NCBI RefSeq assembly: GCF_900445255.1
Contig: NZ_UAPU01000005.1
Coordinates: 135,001-199,000, forward strand
Length of the DNA stretch: 64,000 nt
Direction: 5' to 3'
Origin: Anaerobiospirillum thomasii
GTDB taxonomy: Bacteria > Pseudomonadota > Gammaproteobacteria > Enterobacterales > Succinivibrionaceae
Part shown: piece after piece, positions 19,629 to 28,403 of the stretch
Position numbering within the stretch: position 1 is the first letter of the stretch
How the letters are laid out: the number at the start of each line of letters is the position of its first letter
Position numbers and translations under genes: made by a program
Notes under the pieces: generated by a model
What the model was told of the DNA's origin: nothing
Databases searched by the model: none
Seen by the model: the letters and a program-made list of their open reading frames with translations, nothing else

Positions 19629-20792
19629 TCAGATAATTCTGCCAAGTTTCAGGGCAGCGTAGAGTGTGGCTGCAAGGGCAATGATACCGCCTACATAGCC
19701 TATATAGTCAATGGCCATATAGGTACTTACAGCACCGCCAAATAATGTGCCGCAGCCAATACCTAAATTGAAGATGCCAGAGAACACTGACATGGCAATA
19801 GCTGTGCTCTCCTGTGAGGACTGTTTTATAATCTCAGCCTGCAGTGCCACATTAAAGGCTGTAGCACTCATACCCCATATGGCAGCTATGACAATAACAC
19901 CTGCAAAGCTTATGGTGGAGGCATGTAATAAGATAAGTGATATGGCAATAAGTGCTGTTGAGCCTGTAATAAAAGCCTGAGGCTTTTTATCATACAGGCG
20001 CGTGAAGAGCATACTGCCGACAATACCAAAGACACCAAAGATAATAAGACTTGAGGTTACAGCATCATCAGATAATAAAGCCACCTGCTTTAAATAAGGC
20101 TCAATATAGCTGTAGCTTGTAAAGTATGAGGTCGATACAGCCAGAGTTAAGATATAAATGCCAATAAGAGCTCTGCTCTTTAAAAGCTCTGGCAGTTTCT
20201 TTAAAGAGAAGGTACTTCTGTTCTCAAGCTTTGGAAAGACAAAGGACAGATAGACAATAATAAGAAAAGACAGTATTCCCACGCAGATAAAGGTCATTCT
20301 CCAGCCAAGTGACAGACCAATGATACGACCTAAAGGCAGACCGAAAATCACGGCCACACTTGAGCCTGTAACTATCATACTAAGGGCAAAGGCCTTGTGT
20401 TCAGGGGCTATGGCGCGCACAGCCATAGGGGCTGCAATGGACCAGAAGATGGCATGCGAGCAGGCTACACCTATACGCGAGAGCAAAAGCACCATAAATG
20501 ATGGGGCCATGGCTGAGGCAATCTGACTTGCACAAAAAACGCCTATGACTATAAGCAGGAGCTTTTTAAACTCCATTTTGCACACAAGCAACATCAGTGG
20601 CAGTGACATAAGTGTCACCACCCAGGCATAGATAGAGATCATACTGCCGGCTAATGCCTCTGACATGGTAAAGTCTCTGGCAATATCTGTCAAAAGGGCT
20701 ACAGGCATGAACTCTGAGGTATTGAAGATAAAGGCAGAGCAGGTCATGCCAAGTACTGGCAGCCATTCTTTTAAGGTTATTTTTGCACTCAT
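19629..20792 (-). CDS. sotB: MFS exporter of the SotB (sugar/drug efflux) type
   Basis: A 387-residue major-facilitator protein with about 12 hydrophobic segments. It resembles E. coli SotB throughout: AFIFNTSEFMPVALL in the first helix, YAWVVTLMSLPLML, SRIGVACSHAIFWSI, LPLGRIIG and FSGIFNLGIGCG. SotB exports arabinose, IPTG and related compounds, but transport specificity in this branch (DHA1) shifts easily, so the substrate is uncertain. It is a single gene; a long leader region separates it from gyrA on the other strand. Confidence 0.8.
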   Translation of the reverse strand: MSAKITLKEWLPVLGMTCSAFIFNTSEFMPVALLTDIARDFTMSEALAGSMISIYAWVVTLMSLPLMLLVCKMEFKKLLLIVIGVFCASQIASAMAPSFMVLLLSRIGVACSHAIFWSIAAPMAVRAIAPEHKAFALSMIVTGSSVAVIFGLPLGRIIGLSLGWRMTFICVGILSFLIIVYLSFVFPKLENRSTFSLKKLPELLKSRALIGIYILTLAVSTSYFTSYSYIEPYLKQVALLSDDAVTSSLIIFGVFGIVGSMLFTRLYDKKPQAFITGSTALIAISLILLHASTISFAGVIVIAAIWGMSATAFNVALQAEIIKQSSQESTAIAMSVFSGIFNLGIGCGTLFGGAVSTYMAIDYIGYVGGIIALAATLYAALKLGRII

Positions 20793-21333
20793 TTTTGTTT
20801 TCTAGCTGTAATTGATTGCTAAAGTGGTGTACAGGATCTGTTGTGGCCAAGGTTAGCTGTGTCTGTGTTTTCAAGGCTTACAGGCTGCATCATAGCCTCC
20901 GTACAGCGCCCGTGAATTTTATCAATAAATGTTGATCTGTATCATAAAAAGCAGATTAACAAAATTTAAGATGTTGATATTAAGAGTAAAAAATTTTTTC
21001 ATGTAATGTGCACAAAAATTGTTCTGTAATGTGCACAAAAACAGATCTGAGTGTGCAAAAAATCAAAGGTAGTTTTTGGAGCTTTAAATCATACCTTGAG
21101 CTTGGAGCTTTTAATACAGGGTATAAACCATGCTGTGCAGATACAACATTGTCGTACAGTCTCAAGGTCCTAGGCCTCTTTTGGAAGAATTTTTAAACCA
21201 AGAGGCTCAATAATGGTAAAACTTTAAAAAAAGGGCCTTAAATGATATAATTATACAATTGTGTCAGGTATTTATAGCATTAGGTTCTGACGCCTTTTTT
21301 ATAACGAATAATATTGTTACAAGGTAGATTTTA
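20793..21333. other. Divergent intergenic region between sotB and gyrA
   Basis: About 540 bases without a convincing gene. It holds a pair of 17-base direct repeats (annotated separately) and AT-rich stretches. TATAAT at 21246-21251 is a possible -10 box for gyrA. Confidence 0.5.
21002..21041 (+). repeat. Two direct copies of TGTAATGTGCACAAAAA
   Basis: Identical 17-base copies start at 21002 and 21025 (23 bases apart, about two helix turns). A partial third copy, GTGTGCAAAAAA, starts at 21051. Each contains the palindrome GTGCAC. This looks like a cooperative protein-binding site upstream of gyrA; the protein is unknown. Confidence 0.6.
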
Positions 21334-24300
21334 ATGGTTGACAAGACCAATGATGATTCTTTAGACAACAAGGATCTTAATACAGCTTCAACACAAGAGA
21401 GCATTGATAATAAAAACGCCGAAGATAGCATGGCATCTGATACTGAGGTTGTGGCAGAGGTACTGACAGATGGTGATGATACCATTGCAGATCAAAACAG
21501 CTCTGTTAACAGCAAGATGCCTACAGTAAAGCTTGAAGATGAGATAAAAAAATCGTTTATTGATTACGCCATGAGCGTAATTGTCGACAGAGCTCTGCCA
21601 GATGTACGTGACGGTTTGAAACCTGTACACCGCCGTGTGCTTTATGATATGTACGATCTTAAGATCTGGTACAGCGGTCAGACTAAAAAATCAGCCCGTG
21701 TTGTAGGTGACGTAATAGGTAGATTCCACCCGCACGGTGATGCTGCCGTATATGAAACCATTGTGCGTATGACACAGTGGTTCTCCATGCGCGCTCCTTT
21801 GATTTTCGGTCAGGGTAATTTTGGCAATATCGATGGTGACGGTGCCGCCGCCATGCGTTATACCGAAATCAAGATGACCAAGATTGCAGAGATGATGCTG
21901 CAGGATATTGACAAGGAAACTGTTGATTCATATCCAAACTATGACGGCAATGAACAGATACCAGAAGTGCTGCCGACCCGTTTTCCAAATCTTTTAGTCA
22001 ACGGCGCCTCAGGTATTGCCGTGGGTATGGCCACCAATATTCCTCCGCACAATCTGTCCGAGGTTATTGACGGCTCTATTGCGCTTTTGGACAATCCTGA
22101 TTTAAGCCTTGATGAGATCATGCGCTATATTCCAGGCCCTGATTTCCCAACAGGCGGCTTTATTGTCGGCAATTCAGGCATTAAAGAGGCCTATGCCACA
22201 GGCCGTGGCCGCTGCATTATGCGTGCCCGCACTCATGTGGAGGAGGACAAGTCAGGTCGCAAGACCATCTACGTCGATGAAATTCCATTTGTGGTCAACA
22301 AGAGCGCCATTGTCAAGCAGATAGCCGATCTGGTACATGAAAAGAAGATTGAAGGTATTGCCGAGGTCAATGATCTCTCTGACAAGGACAATCTTGTAAG
22401 AATAGCCATAGATCTAAAACGTGATGCCTATGCCGAGGCTGTGCTTAACAATCTTTTTGACAAGACACAGCTGCAGACTTCATTTGCCATGAATATGATT
22501 GCACTTGTGGGCAATCATCCAAAGCTTCTGTCATTAAAGGAAATTTTATCTGAATTTGTCTCCTTCAGACGCGAGGTGGTAACACGCAGAACTGTGTACA
22601 TGCTCCGTCAGGACAGACGCAAGGCCTTTTTAAATGAGGGTCTTATCGTTGCCAAGGCCAATATCAACAAGATTGTGGATATGATTACATCATCAGCCAA
22701 CGCTGAGGATGCAAGACACAAACTTATGTCAGAGCCATGGGATGGTGCCCTGATAGGTTCATTGATAGTAAGAGCAGCCGATGGTTCAAATATCTGTATG
22801 CCATCTGGTATTGAGGTCACAGCAGGACTGCATGATGGCAAATACTATCTGTCAGAAGAGCAGGCCCGTGCTATTTTAGCCATGCAGCTGCAAAGACTTA
22901 CCCATCTGGCATCTGATGAAATTCAGGCTGATTACAAGGCTTTAATTGAAAATATCAAGGGCTATCTTGAGATTTTAAATAATCCTGTACGCATGAATGA
23001 AGTTATACGCGATGAGCTTATTGAGGTTAAGAATACCTATGGCGACAAGCGCCGCTCTGACTTTATTGAAGATTATGGCAAGAGATCAAAGGGCGATTTT
23101 ATTGCCAAGCAGGATGTGGTGATTACACTCTCAGGCGAGGGTTATATCAAATATCAGGATATCTCATCCTATGAGGCGGCAAGAAACAGAGGTGGCAAGG
23201 GCCGTGCTGCAGCCAAGCTCAAAGATGAGGATTACATCAGCAATATTGTAGTTGCCAATACCCATGATCATTTAATCTGCTTCACCTCTCACGGCAGAGC
23301 CTTCTCCACACTGGTCTTTGATCTGCCAACCTCAGAGAACAGAACCTGGAGAGGTCGTCCTATACAGAATCTCTTTGAGATTGAAGAGGGCGAGAAGATT
23401 ACAGCACTGCTGCCAATCTCAGAGTTTGATGAAAGCCGCTTTATCTTTATGGCCACACAAAACGGTATGGTCAAAAAGACAAGACTTAGCGAGTATAGAA
23501 ACTTTATAAAACGCTCCAACGGTCAGGCCATCAAGGCTATAAATCTTGCACAGGGCGATGAGCTTATTGGTGCACAGATCTCAACTGGCGATGATGACAT
23601 CTTCCTCTTTACCACTCACAACAGAGCCATTCACTTTATTGAGCTGTACAAAGGCTCAGCTGCAAGCGAGGATGAGACCGAAAGTGAAGAGATGGAGACA
23701 GATGCATCTGATAATGTAATTGAAAGCGAGGCTGAGAGCAGCGAGAGCGAGAGCTCAGAGGGCGATAATGGCGATGATATTGAAGCAGAGCTTGTCTCAT
23801 CTCCGCGTGTAGGCTCAGGTGTAAGACCATCTGGCCGAGCATCAGGCGGTATACGTGGTATAAGACTGCGCGATGGTGCCAAGGTTGTAGCTCTTATCGT
23901 GGTCAACCGCTTTGAAAATCCTGATCCAAAGGTCATTATTGCCACAGCCAACGGATATGCCAAGCGCATGCACTTAAATGCCATTACCATCAAGAACCGT
24001 GCCGGTATAGGTATTAAGAGTATGGGGCAGTTTGAGCGTAACGGCCTGTGCATAGGTGCAGTTCTTGCCCATGACAATGGCGAGTTTATGCTCATTACCG
24101 ATCAGGGACAGCTGTTACGTGTGGGCATTGACAGCATACCTTTAGCCTCAAAAGCTGCAGGTGGTGTTATTGCCATGCGTCCTTATGAGGGCGAGAGCGT
24201 CATTGCGCTGCAGTCCATTGATGAGGATGTGGTAGCTGCATCAAATAAAGTCAGTGAAGGTCGTGCCAAAGACAAACAGGATCTTGATGATCTAGAGGCT

Positions 24301-24402
24301 GTTTTTAACAATTTAGCGCAGGATGATGCCCTTAATGCTACTTTGAGCACAGAAAATGACGATAAAGTAAATAATAATGATGGCATGAACGATGCCGAGT
24401 AA
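21334..24402 (+). CDS. gyrA: DNA gyrase subunit A
   Basis: The breakage-reunion subunit of gyrase. It has FIDYAMSVIVDRALPDVRDGLKPVHRRVLY, the catalytic tyrosine in AAAMRYTE (about residue 176), and the GyrA-box-like NRGGKGR at the start of the wrapping domain. GQGNFGNIDGDGAAAMRY marks it as GyrA, not ParC. It has 1022 residues against 875 in E. coli. The extra length is a 54-residue acidic N-terminal extension, an acidic insert of about 55 residues inside the C-terminal wrapping domain (about 775-830) and a longer acidic tail. Positions equal to E. coli Ser83 and Asp87 are Ala137 and Glu141. serC, fadD and rnd follow on the same strand. Confidence 0.96.
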   Translation: MVDKTNDDSLDNKDLNTASTQESIDNKNAEDSMASDTEVVAEVLTDGDDTIADQNSSVNSKMPTVKLEDEIKKSFIDYAMSVIVDRALPDVRDGLKPVHRRVLYDMYDLKIWYSGQTKKSARVVGDVIGRFHPHGDAAVYETIVRMTQWFSMRAPLIFGQGNFGNIDGDGAAAMRYTEIKMTKIAEMMLQDIDKETVDSYPNYDGNEQIPEVLPTRFPNLLVNGASGIAVGMATNIPPHNLSEVIDGSIALLDNPDLSLDEIMRYIPGPDFPTGGFIVGNSGIKEAYATGRGRCIMRARTHVEEDKSGRKTIYVDEIPFVVNKSAIVKQIADLVHEKKIEGIAEVNDLSDKDNLVRIAIDLKRDAYAEAVLNNLFDKTQLQTSFAMNMIALVGNHPKLLSLKEILSEFVSFRREVVTRRTVYMLRQDRRKAFLNEGLIVAKANINKIVDMITSSANAEDARHKLMSEPWDGALIGSLIVRAADGSNICMPSGIEVTAGLHDGKYYLSEEQARAILAMQLQRLTHLASDEIQADYKALIENIKGYLEILNNPVRMNEVIRDELIEVKNTYGDKRRSDFIEDYGKRSKGDFIAKQDVVITLSGEGYIKYQDISSYEAARNRGGKGRAAAKLKDEDYISNIVVANTHDHLICFTSHGRAFSTLVFDLPTSENRTWRGRPIQNLFEIEEGEKITALLPISEFDESRFIFMATQNGMVKKTRLSEYRNFIKRSNGQAIKAINLAQGDELIGAQISTGDDDIFLFTTHNRAIHFIELYKGSAASEDETESEEMETDASDNVIESEAESSESESSEGDNGDDIEAELVSSPRVGSGVRPSGRASGGIRGIRLRDGAKVVALIVVNRFENPDPKVIIATANGYAKRMHLNAITIKNRAGIGIKSMGQFERNGLCIGAVLAHDNGEFMLITDQGQLLRVGIDSIPLASKAAGGVIAMRPYEGESVIALQSIDEDVVAASNKVSEGRAKDKQDLDDLEAVFNNLAQDDALNATLSTENDDKVNNNDGMNDAE

Positions 24403-24404
24403 TT

Positions 24405-24411
24405 TAGGAGA
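24405..24411 (+). promoter_or_regulatory. Ribosome binding site that fixes the serC start
   Basis: TAGGAGA eight bases before ATG 24419. It argues against the in-frame ATG at 24392, which lies inside gyrA and lacks such a site. Confidence 0.7.
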
Positions 24412-24418
24412 TATTAAA

Positions 24419-25507
24419 ATGGCTAAGGCATGGAACTATAATGCAGGTCCTTCAATGATTCCTGTCAGTGTCATGGAAAAGGCACAAAAGGAATTTACCG
24501 ACTATAACGGCCTGGGACTTGGTATTGTGGAAATGTCACATCGTTCTGCTGAATATGATGCTGTGGCAAAAAATGCAGAAAAACTGCTGCGTGAGCTTTT
24601 AAACATACCTGATAACTACAAGGTGCTCTTTGAGCAGGGCGGCGGTCGTGGTCAGTTTGCAGCCATCTGTTTAAATCTGCTGCCAGAGGGTGGCAAGGCT
24701 GATTACTTTGTAACAGGCCACTGGTCAAGATGTGCCTATAAAGAGTGTGCAGAAAAATACGGCGAGGCCATACTGCACGAGTGCACCGAGGTTGATGACA
24801 ATGGTCAGTATTTTATCAACTACGATAAAATGCAGGTTACAGAGGGTTCAAGCTATGCCTATCTGTGCTATAACGAGACTGTAAACGGTCTTGAGCTCAA
24901 CCGTCTGCCAGATACAGGTGATGTACCGCTTGTTATTGATATGTCATCCAACATCCTGACCCGCAGCATTGATGTTTCAAAGTTTGGCGTCATTATGTTC
25001 GGCGCTCAGAAAAACGTAGGTCCATCTGGTCTTACTGTCACCATTGTGCGTGAGGATTTACTTGGCTCTGCCAGAAAGTACTGCCCTTCAGTCTTTGACT
25101 GGAGTGTGCTGGCTAAATTTGACTCAATGTACAACACTCCTACCACCTTCTCATGGTATATGGCAGGTCTTGCATTTGAGTGGATTAAAGAGCAGGGCGG
25201 TGTGGCTGAGCTTGAAAGACGCAATATTGAAAAGTCCAATCTGCTTTATGACTATGTTGACAATCAGGATTTCTACTCATGTCCTATAAGACGTGAGGAC
25301 AGATCACGTGTCAACTGTGTCTTTACTTTAAAGGATGAGTCTTTAAATCAGGAATTTTTAGCCAGAGCTAAGGAGCTTAACCTCATTGGTCTTAAAGGCC
25401 ACAAGGTTTTAGGCGGTATGCGCGCTAGCATCTACAATGCCATGCCGCTTGAGGGCGTTGAGGTTTTAGTCTCGTTCCTGAAGTCTTTTGCCAAAGAGCA
25501 CAGCTAA
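24419..25507 (+). CDS. serC: Phosphoserine aminotransferase
   Basis: A 362-residue PLP enzyme of serine and pyridoxal-phosphate synthesis that converts 3-phosphohydroxypyruvate to phosphoserine. It shows WNYNAGPSMIP, FEQGGGRGQFAA, DMSSNILTR and the PLP-lysine motif GAQKNVGPSGLT, and ends with KVLGGMRASIYNAMPLEGV, all as in E. coli SerC. The start is the ATG behind TAGGAG, 16 bases after gyrA. The gyrA-serC order is a familiar gammaproteobacterial arrangement. Confidence 0.95.
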   Translation: MAKAWNYNAGPSMIPVSVMEKAQKEFTDYNGLGLGIVEMSHRSAEYDAVAKNAEKLLRELLNIPDNYKVLFEQGGGRGQFAAICLNLLPEGGKADYFVTGHWSRCAYKECAEKYGEAILHECTEVDDNGQYFINYDKMQVTEGSSYAYLCYNETVNGLELNRLPDTGDVPLVIDMSSNILTRSIDVSKFGVIMFGAQKNVGPSGLTVTIVREDLLGSARKYCPSVFDWSVLAKFDSMYNTPTTFSWYMAGLAFEWIKEQGGVAELERRNIEKSNLLYDYVDNQDFYSCPIRREDRSRVNCVFTLKDESLNQEFLARAKELNLIGLKGHKVLGGMRASIYNAMPLEGVEVLVSFLKSFAKEHS

Positions 25508-25516
25508 GGGGATTTT

Positions 25517-27214
25517 ATGAGTAAAAAAGACAGGCCATGGCATGCAAGTTATCCTTCTGATGTACCTACGCAGGTGGACTGTCATCCTTTTGAAAATTTA
25601 ACCGATCTCTTTGATTATGCGGTGCGCAAATATGCACACCGCAAGGCATATATGAACATGAATGAGAGCCTGACCTATGAGGAGCTCTCAAATGATGTCG
25701 AGCATTTTGCCTCCTTCTTGCAGCATTACTGGCATATGAAAAAAGGCGATAAGCTTGCCATAATGCTGCCAAATCTCATGCAGTATCCTATAGTGGTCTT
25801 TGGTGCTTTAAAAGCAGGTCTTAGTGTGGTCAATGTCAATCCACTCTATACCCCGCGTGAGCTGCAGACTATTTTGGTTGACTCCGGGGCTACTGCCATT
25901 GTGGTTATTTCAAACTATGCTTTTAATCTGCAGAGCATAATTGCCAAAACTCAGATAAAATATGTACTTGTCACCAATGTGGGCGATGCCTTTGGCTTTA
26001 TCAAAGGTCATATTGTCAACTTTGTGGTGCGTTTTATCAAAAAAATGGTGCCAAGCTATGGCTTTGGTGATATTGTCACCTTTAAACATGCTTTGCATAT
26101 AGGCTCACTAAAAGAGCCTGAGCCTGTCTTTGTCAAATACAATGACATTGCCTTTTTACAGTATACAGGCGGCACTACTGGCAAGCCTAAGGGAGCTATG
26201 CTCTCCCATGGCAATCTTATTTCCAATATTGCGCAGGCCTATGGTATGTACGGACCTGTGCTCAGGCAGGGTGAGGAGACTATTGTTACAGCCATTCCTC
26301 TGTATCATGTCTTTGCCCTTACTATAAACTGCCTGTTATTTACCTATATAGGCGCCACCAATATACTTATCACCGATCCGCGCGATACACGCTCCTTTAT
26401 AAAAGATCTGGCGCGCAATGCCGACAGGATAAGCTGTATTACAGGCGTCAATACTCTGTTTAATCTACTTATAAATAATAAGGAATTTACCTCATTAAAG
26501 TTTTCACAGCTGCGTCTGGTGGTAGGCGGCGGTGCTCAGGTGCAGTCGGGAGTGGCACAGCGCTTTTATGATCTTACAGGACATCATATATTAGAAGGCT
26601 ATGGCCTTACCGAGTGTTCACCTCTGGTGGCCGTGTGTCCGTACACTACCGATCACTACACAGGATCTATAGGTCTTCCTATACCATCTACAGATGTGCG
26701 TATTGTTGATGCTGACGGTAATGACATCTGGGAGATAAATAAATCAGGAGAGCTTTTAATCAAAGGCCCGCAGGTTATGCAGGGCTATTACAATAATCAA
26801 AGTGCCACAGATAATGTCATGGATAACGGCTATGTTAGAACAGGCGATATTGCTGTATGGCTTGAAGGTGGCTATATCAGGATTATTGACAGAATCAAGG
26901 ATATGATTTTAGTCTCTGGCTTTAATGTTTTTCCATCAGAGATTGAAGATGTGGTAAGTAAAAATCCTAAAGTCCTTGAATGTGCCGCCATAGGTATAGC
27001 CTCTGAAACTACAGGTGAGGCTGTAAGACTGGTGGTGGTAAGAAAAGATCCAAAACTTACGGCACAGGAGATTATTGATTACTGCCGTGAGTATCTGACT
27101 CCTTATAAAATCCCTCACAGCATCATCTTTACAGATACTTTGCCAAAATCTGCCATAGGCAAGGTACTGCGACGTAAACTGCGCGAGAATTTTGCTAATG
27201 CAAGGACAAATTGA
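25517..27214 (+). CDS. fadD: Long-chain fatty acid-CoA ligase
   Basis: A 565-residue acyl-adenylate enzyme. The AMP-binding motif is YTGGTTGKPKGAMLSH, followed by GYGLTECSP and YVRTGDIA, IIDRIKDMILVSGFNVFPSEIE and the C-terminal lysine in KSAIGKVLRRKLRE. It activates long-chain fatty acids with ATP and CoA at the inner membrane. It sits nine bases behind serC and overlaps rnd; the fadD-rnd pair is conserved in E. coli. In a fermentative anaerobe it may serve to incorporate host or diet fatty acids more than for beta-oxidation (inference). Confidence 0.92.
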   Translation: MSKKDRPWHASYPSDVPTQVDCHPFENLTDLFDYAVRKYAHRKAYMNMNESLTYEELSNDVEHFASFLQHYWHMKKGDKLAIMLPNLMQYPIVVFGALKAGLSVVNVNPLYTPRELQTILVDSGATAIVVISNYAFNLQSIIAKTQIKYVLVTNVGDAFGFIKGHIVNFVVRFIKKMVPSYGFGDIVTFKHALHIGSLKEPEPVFVKYNDIAFLQYTGGTTGKPKGAMLSHGNLISNIAQAYGMYGPVLRQGEETIVTAIPLYHVFALTINCLLFTYIGATNILITDPRDTRSFIKDLARNADRISCITGVNTLFNLLINNKEFTSLKFSQLRLVVGGGAQVQSGVAQRFYDLTGHHILEGYGLTECSPLVAVCPYTTDHYTGSIGLPIPSTDVRIVDADGNDIWEINKSGELLIKGPQVMQGYYNNQSATDNVMDNGYVRTGDIAVWLEGGYIRIIDRIKDMILVSGFNVFPSEIEDVVSKNPKVLECAAIGIASETTGEAVRLVVVRKDPKLTAQEIIDYCREYLTPYKIPHSIIFTDTLPKSAIGKVLRRKLRENFANARTN

Positions 27215-28337
27215 TTACACCTTTATAGATGAAGAACAAGCTCTGCACAATCTTGTAACTGTAATAAAATCTTTAACTGCCGACGATTACATTGCTATAG
27301 ATACTGAATTTATACGTGTCAGAACCTATTATCCTGTTTTTGCTCTGCTGCAGCTAAAGTGCAGGGATAGGATTTATATTGTTGATCCAAAGGCTTTGTG
27401 TATAAAACAGCTGCTTGAGGCAATAAATAATACTAAAGCCTATATTCTTATGTTCTCATGCGATGAGGATCTGGAGATCTTATATCAGGCAAGCGCTGAC
27501 TTTAATCTTGAAAAATGCCTGCCTGAGAGAATATATGATGTTCAGCTGCTGTGTGCTTTTGAGAGCACCTACTACAAGCCAGGTCTGTTTAAACTTATCA
27601 ATGAGGTTTTAAATATAGATACGGCAGGTGACTGCTCACTGACCAACTGGGAGCTGCGCCCGCTTAGCGATTCACAGCTTTGCTATGCTGCCTGTGATGT
27701 GGCCTATTTATATGAGCTTTTTACCATCTTAAAGGAGAGGGTAGGGGCTAGAAAATTTGCCTGGTTTGAAAGTGAGATGGCTCATGTCATAAGTGATAAT
27801 ACACAGAAAATTGAGCCTGATATGCTCTACAGAGCAATAGCCGGAGCCGGAGCTTTGAGCAAAGATAGTCTTTTGCGCCTGCAGTATCTGTGCAAAAAGC
27901 GCTATGAGATTGCCATAGAGCACAATATAGCGCTCAATCAGCTTATAACCTCAAAAGCCCTGTGCACAATAGCTCAGAGTCTGCCACGCAATAATAAGGA
28001 TCTGCTAAAGGCAGGAGTTAAATACGGCTGTCTTAAAGAGCATGGCGCTGTTATTTTAAAGCTTGTGGATGAGGCTATGTCTTTAAAAACCAAGGCAGAT
28101 CTAATCCCGCCTTTTGACAGTTTTATGCACAATGGCGCGCATAAGGTCTATATAAAAAGACTTAAGGATTATCTAAAAACTGTGGCTGTAAAAGAGGGGA
28201 TAGCAGGAGAGCTTTTGTACTCAAAACGCTATATTCAGGATTTCTTTTTACCAAGAAATGATGGGCAGGCCATGCTTGAGAGTTCATGGCGTGCTCTGTG
28301 CTGTAAAAAGCTCGATGGCTTTAAATTCAAATCATAA
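27198..28337 (+). CDS. rnd: Ribonuclease D
   Basis: A 379-residue 3'-5' exoribonuclease of tRNA 3'-end maturation. The DEDD motifs are visible: AIDTEFIRVRTYYP, the SCDEDLEILY segment and CYAACDVAYLYEL near residue 160. HRDC-like helices follow. ATG 27198 is chosen over an upstream TTG; either way the gene starts inside the end of fadD and is translationally coupled to it. Last gene of the gyrA run. Confidence 0.93.
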   Translation: MQGQIDYTFIDEEQALHNLVTVIKSLTADDYIAIDTEFIRVRTYYPVFALLQLKCRDRIYIVDPKALCIKQLLEAINNTKAYILMFSCDEDLEILYQASADFNLEKCLPERIYDVQLLCAFESTYYKPGLFKLINEVLNIDTAGDCSLTNWELRPLSDSQLCYAACDVAYLYELFTILKERVGARKFAWFESEMAHVISDNTQKIEPDMLYRAIAGAGALSKDSLLRLQYLCKKRYEIAIEHNIALNQLITSKALCTIAQSLPRNNKDLLKAGVKYGCLKEHGAVILKLVDEAMSLKTKADLIPPFDSFMHNGAHKVYIKRLKDYLKTVAVKEGIAGELLYSKRYIQDFFLPRNDGQAMLESSWRALCCKKLDGFKFKS

Positions 28338-28366
28338 GTAAAAGGCCTGATCCTCTTTAAATACAT

Positions 28367-28403
28367 TGACCTTAAATCAGTTCAAATTCTGATTTAAAGG
28401 TCA
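28367..28403. terminator. Bidirectional terminator between rnd and the first AAA/PD-(D/E)XK gene
   Basis: Long hairpin TGACCTTAAATCAG / CTGATTTAAAGGTCA with one bulge and an eight-base loop, placed between convergent genes and touching the stop of the minus-strand gene. Confidence 0.65.

Noticed and set aside
21008-21196. Open frame of 62 codons upstream of gyrA
   Set aside because: It begins inside the direct repeats, has no ribosome site and no recognisable protein sequence.
21334-24402. ParC (topoisomerase IV) as identity of the large type IIA subunit
   Set aside because: The NFGNIDGDGAAAMRY motif and the NRGGKGR GyrA box fit GyrA; ParC has a different segment after GQGN.
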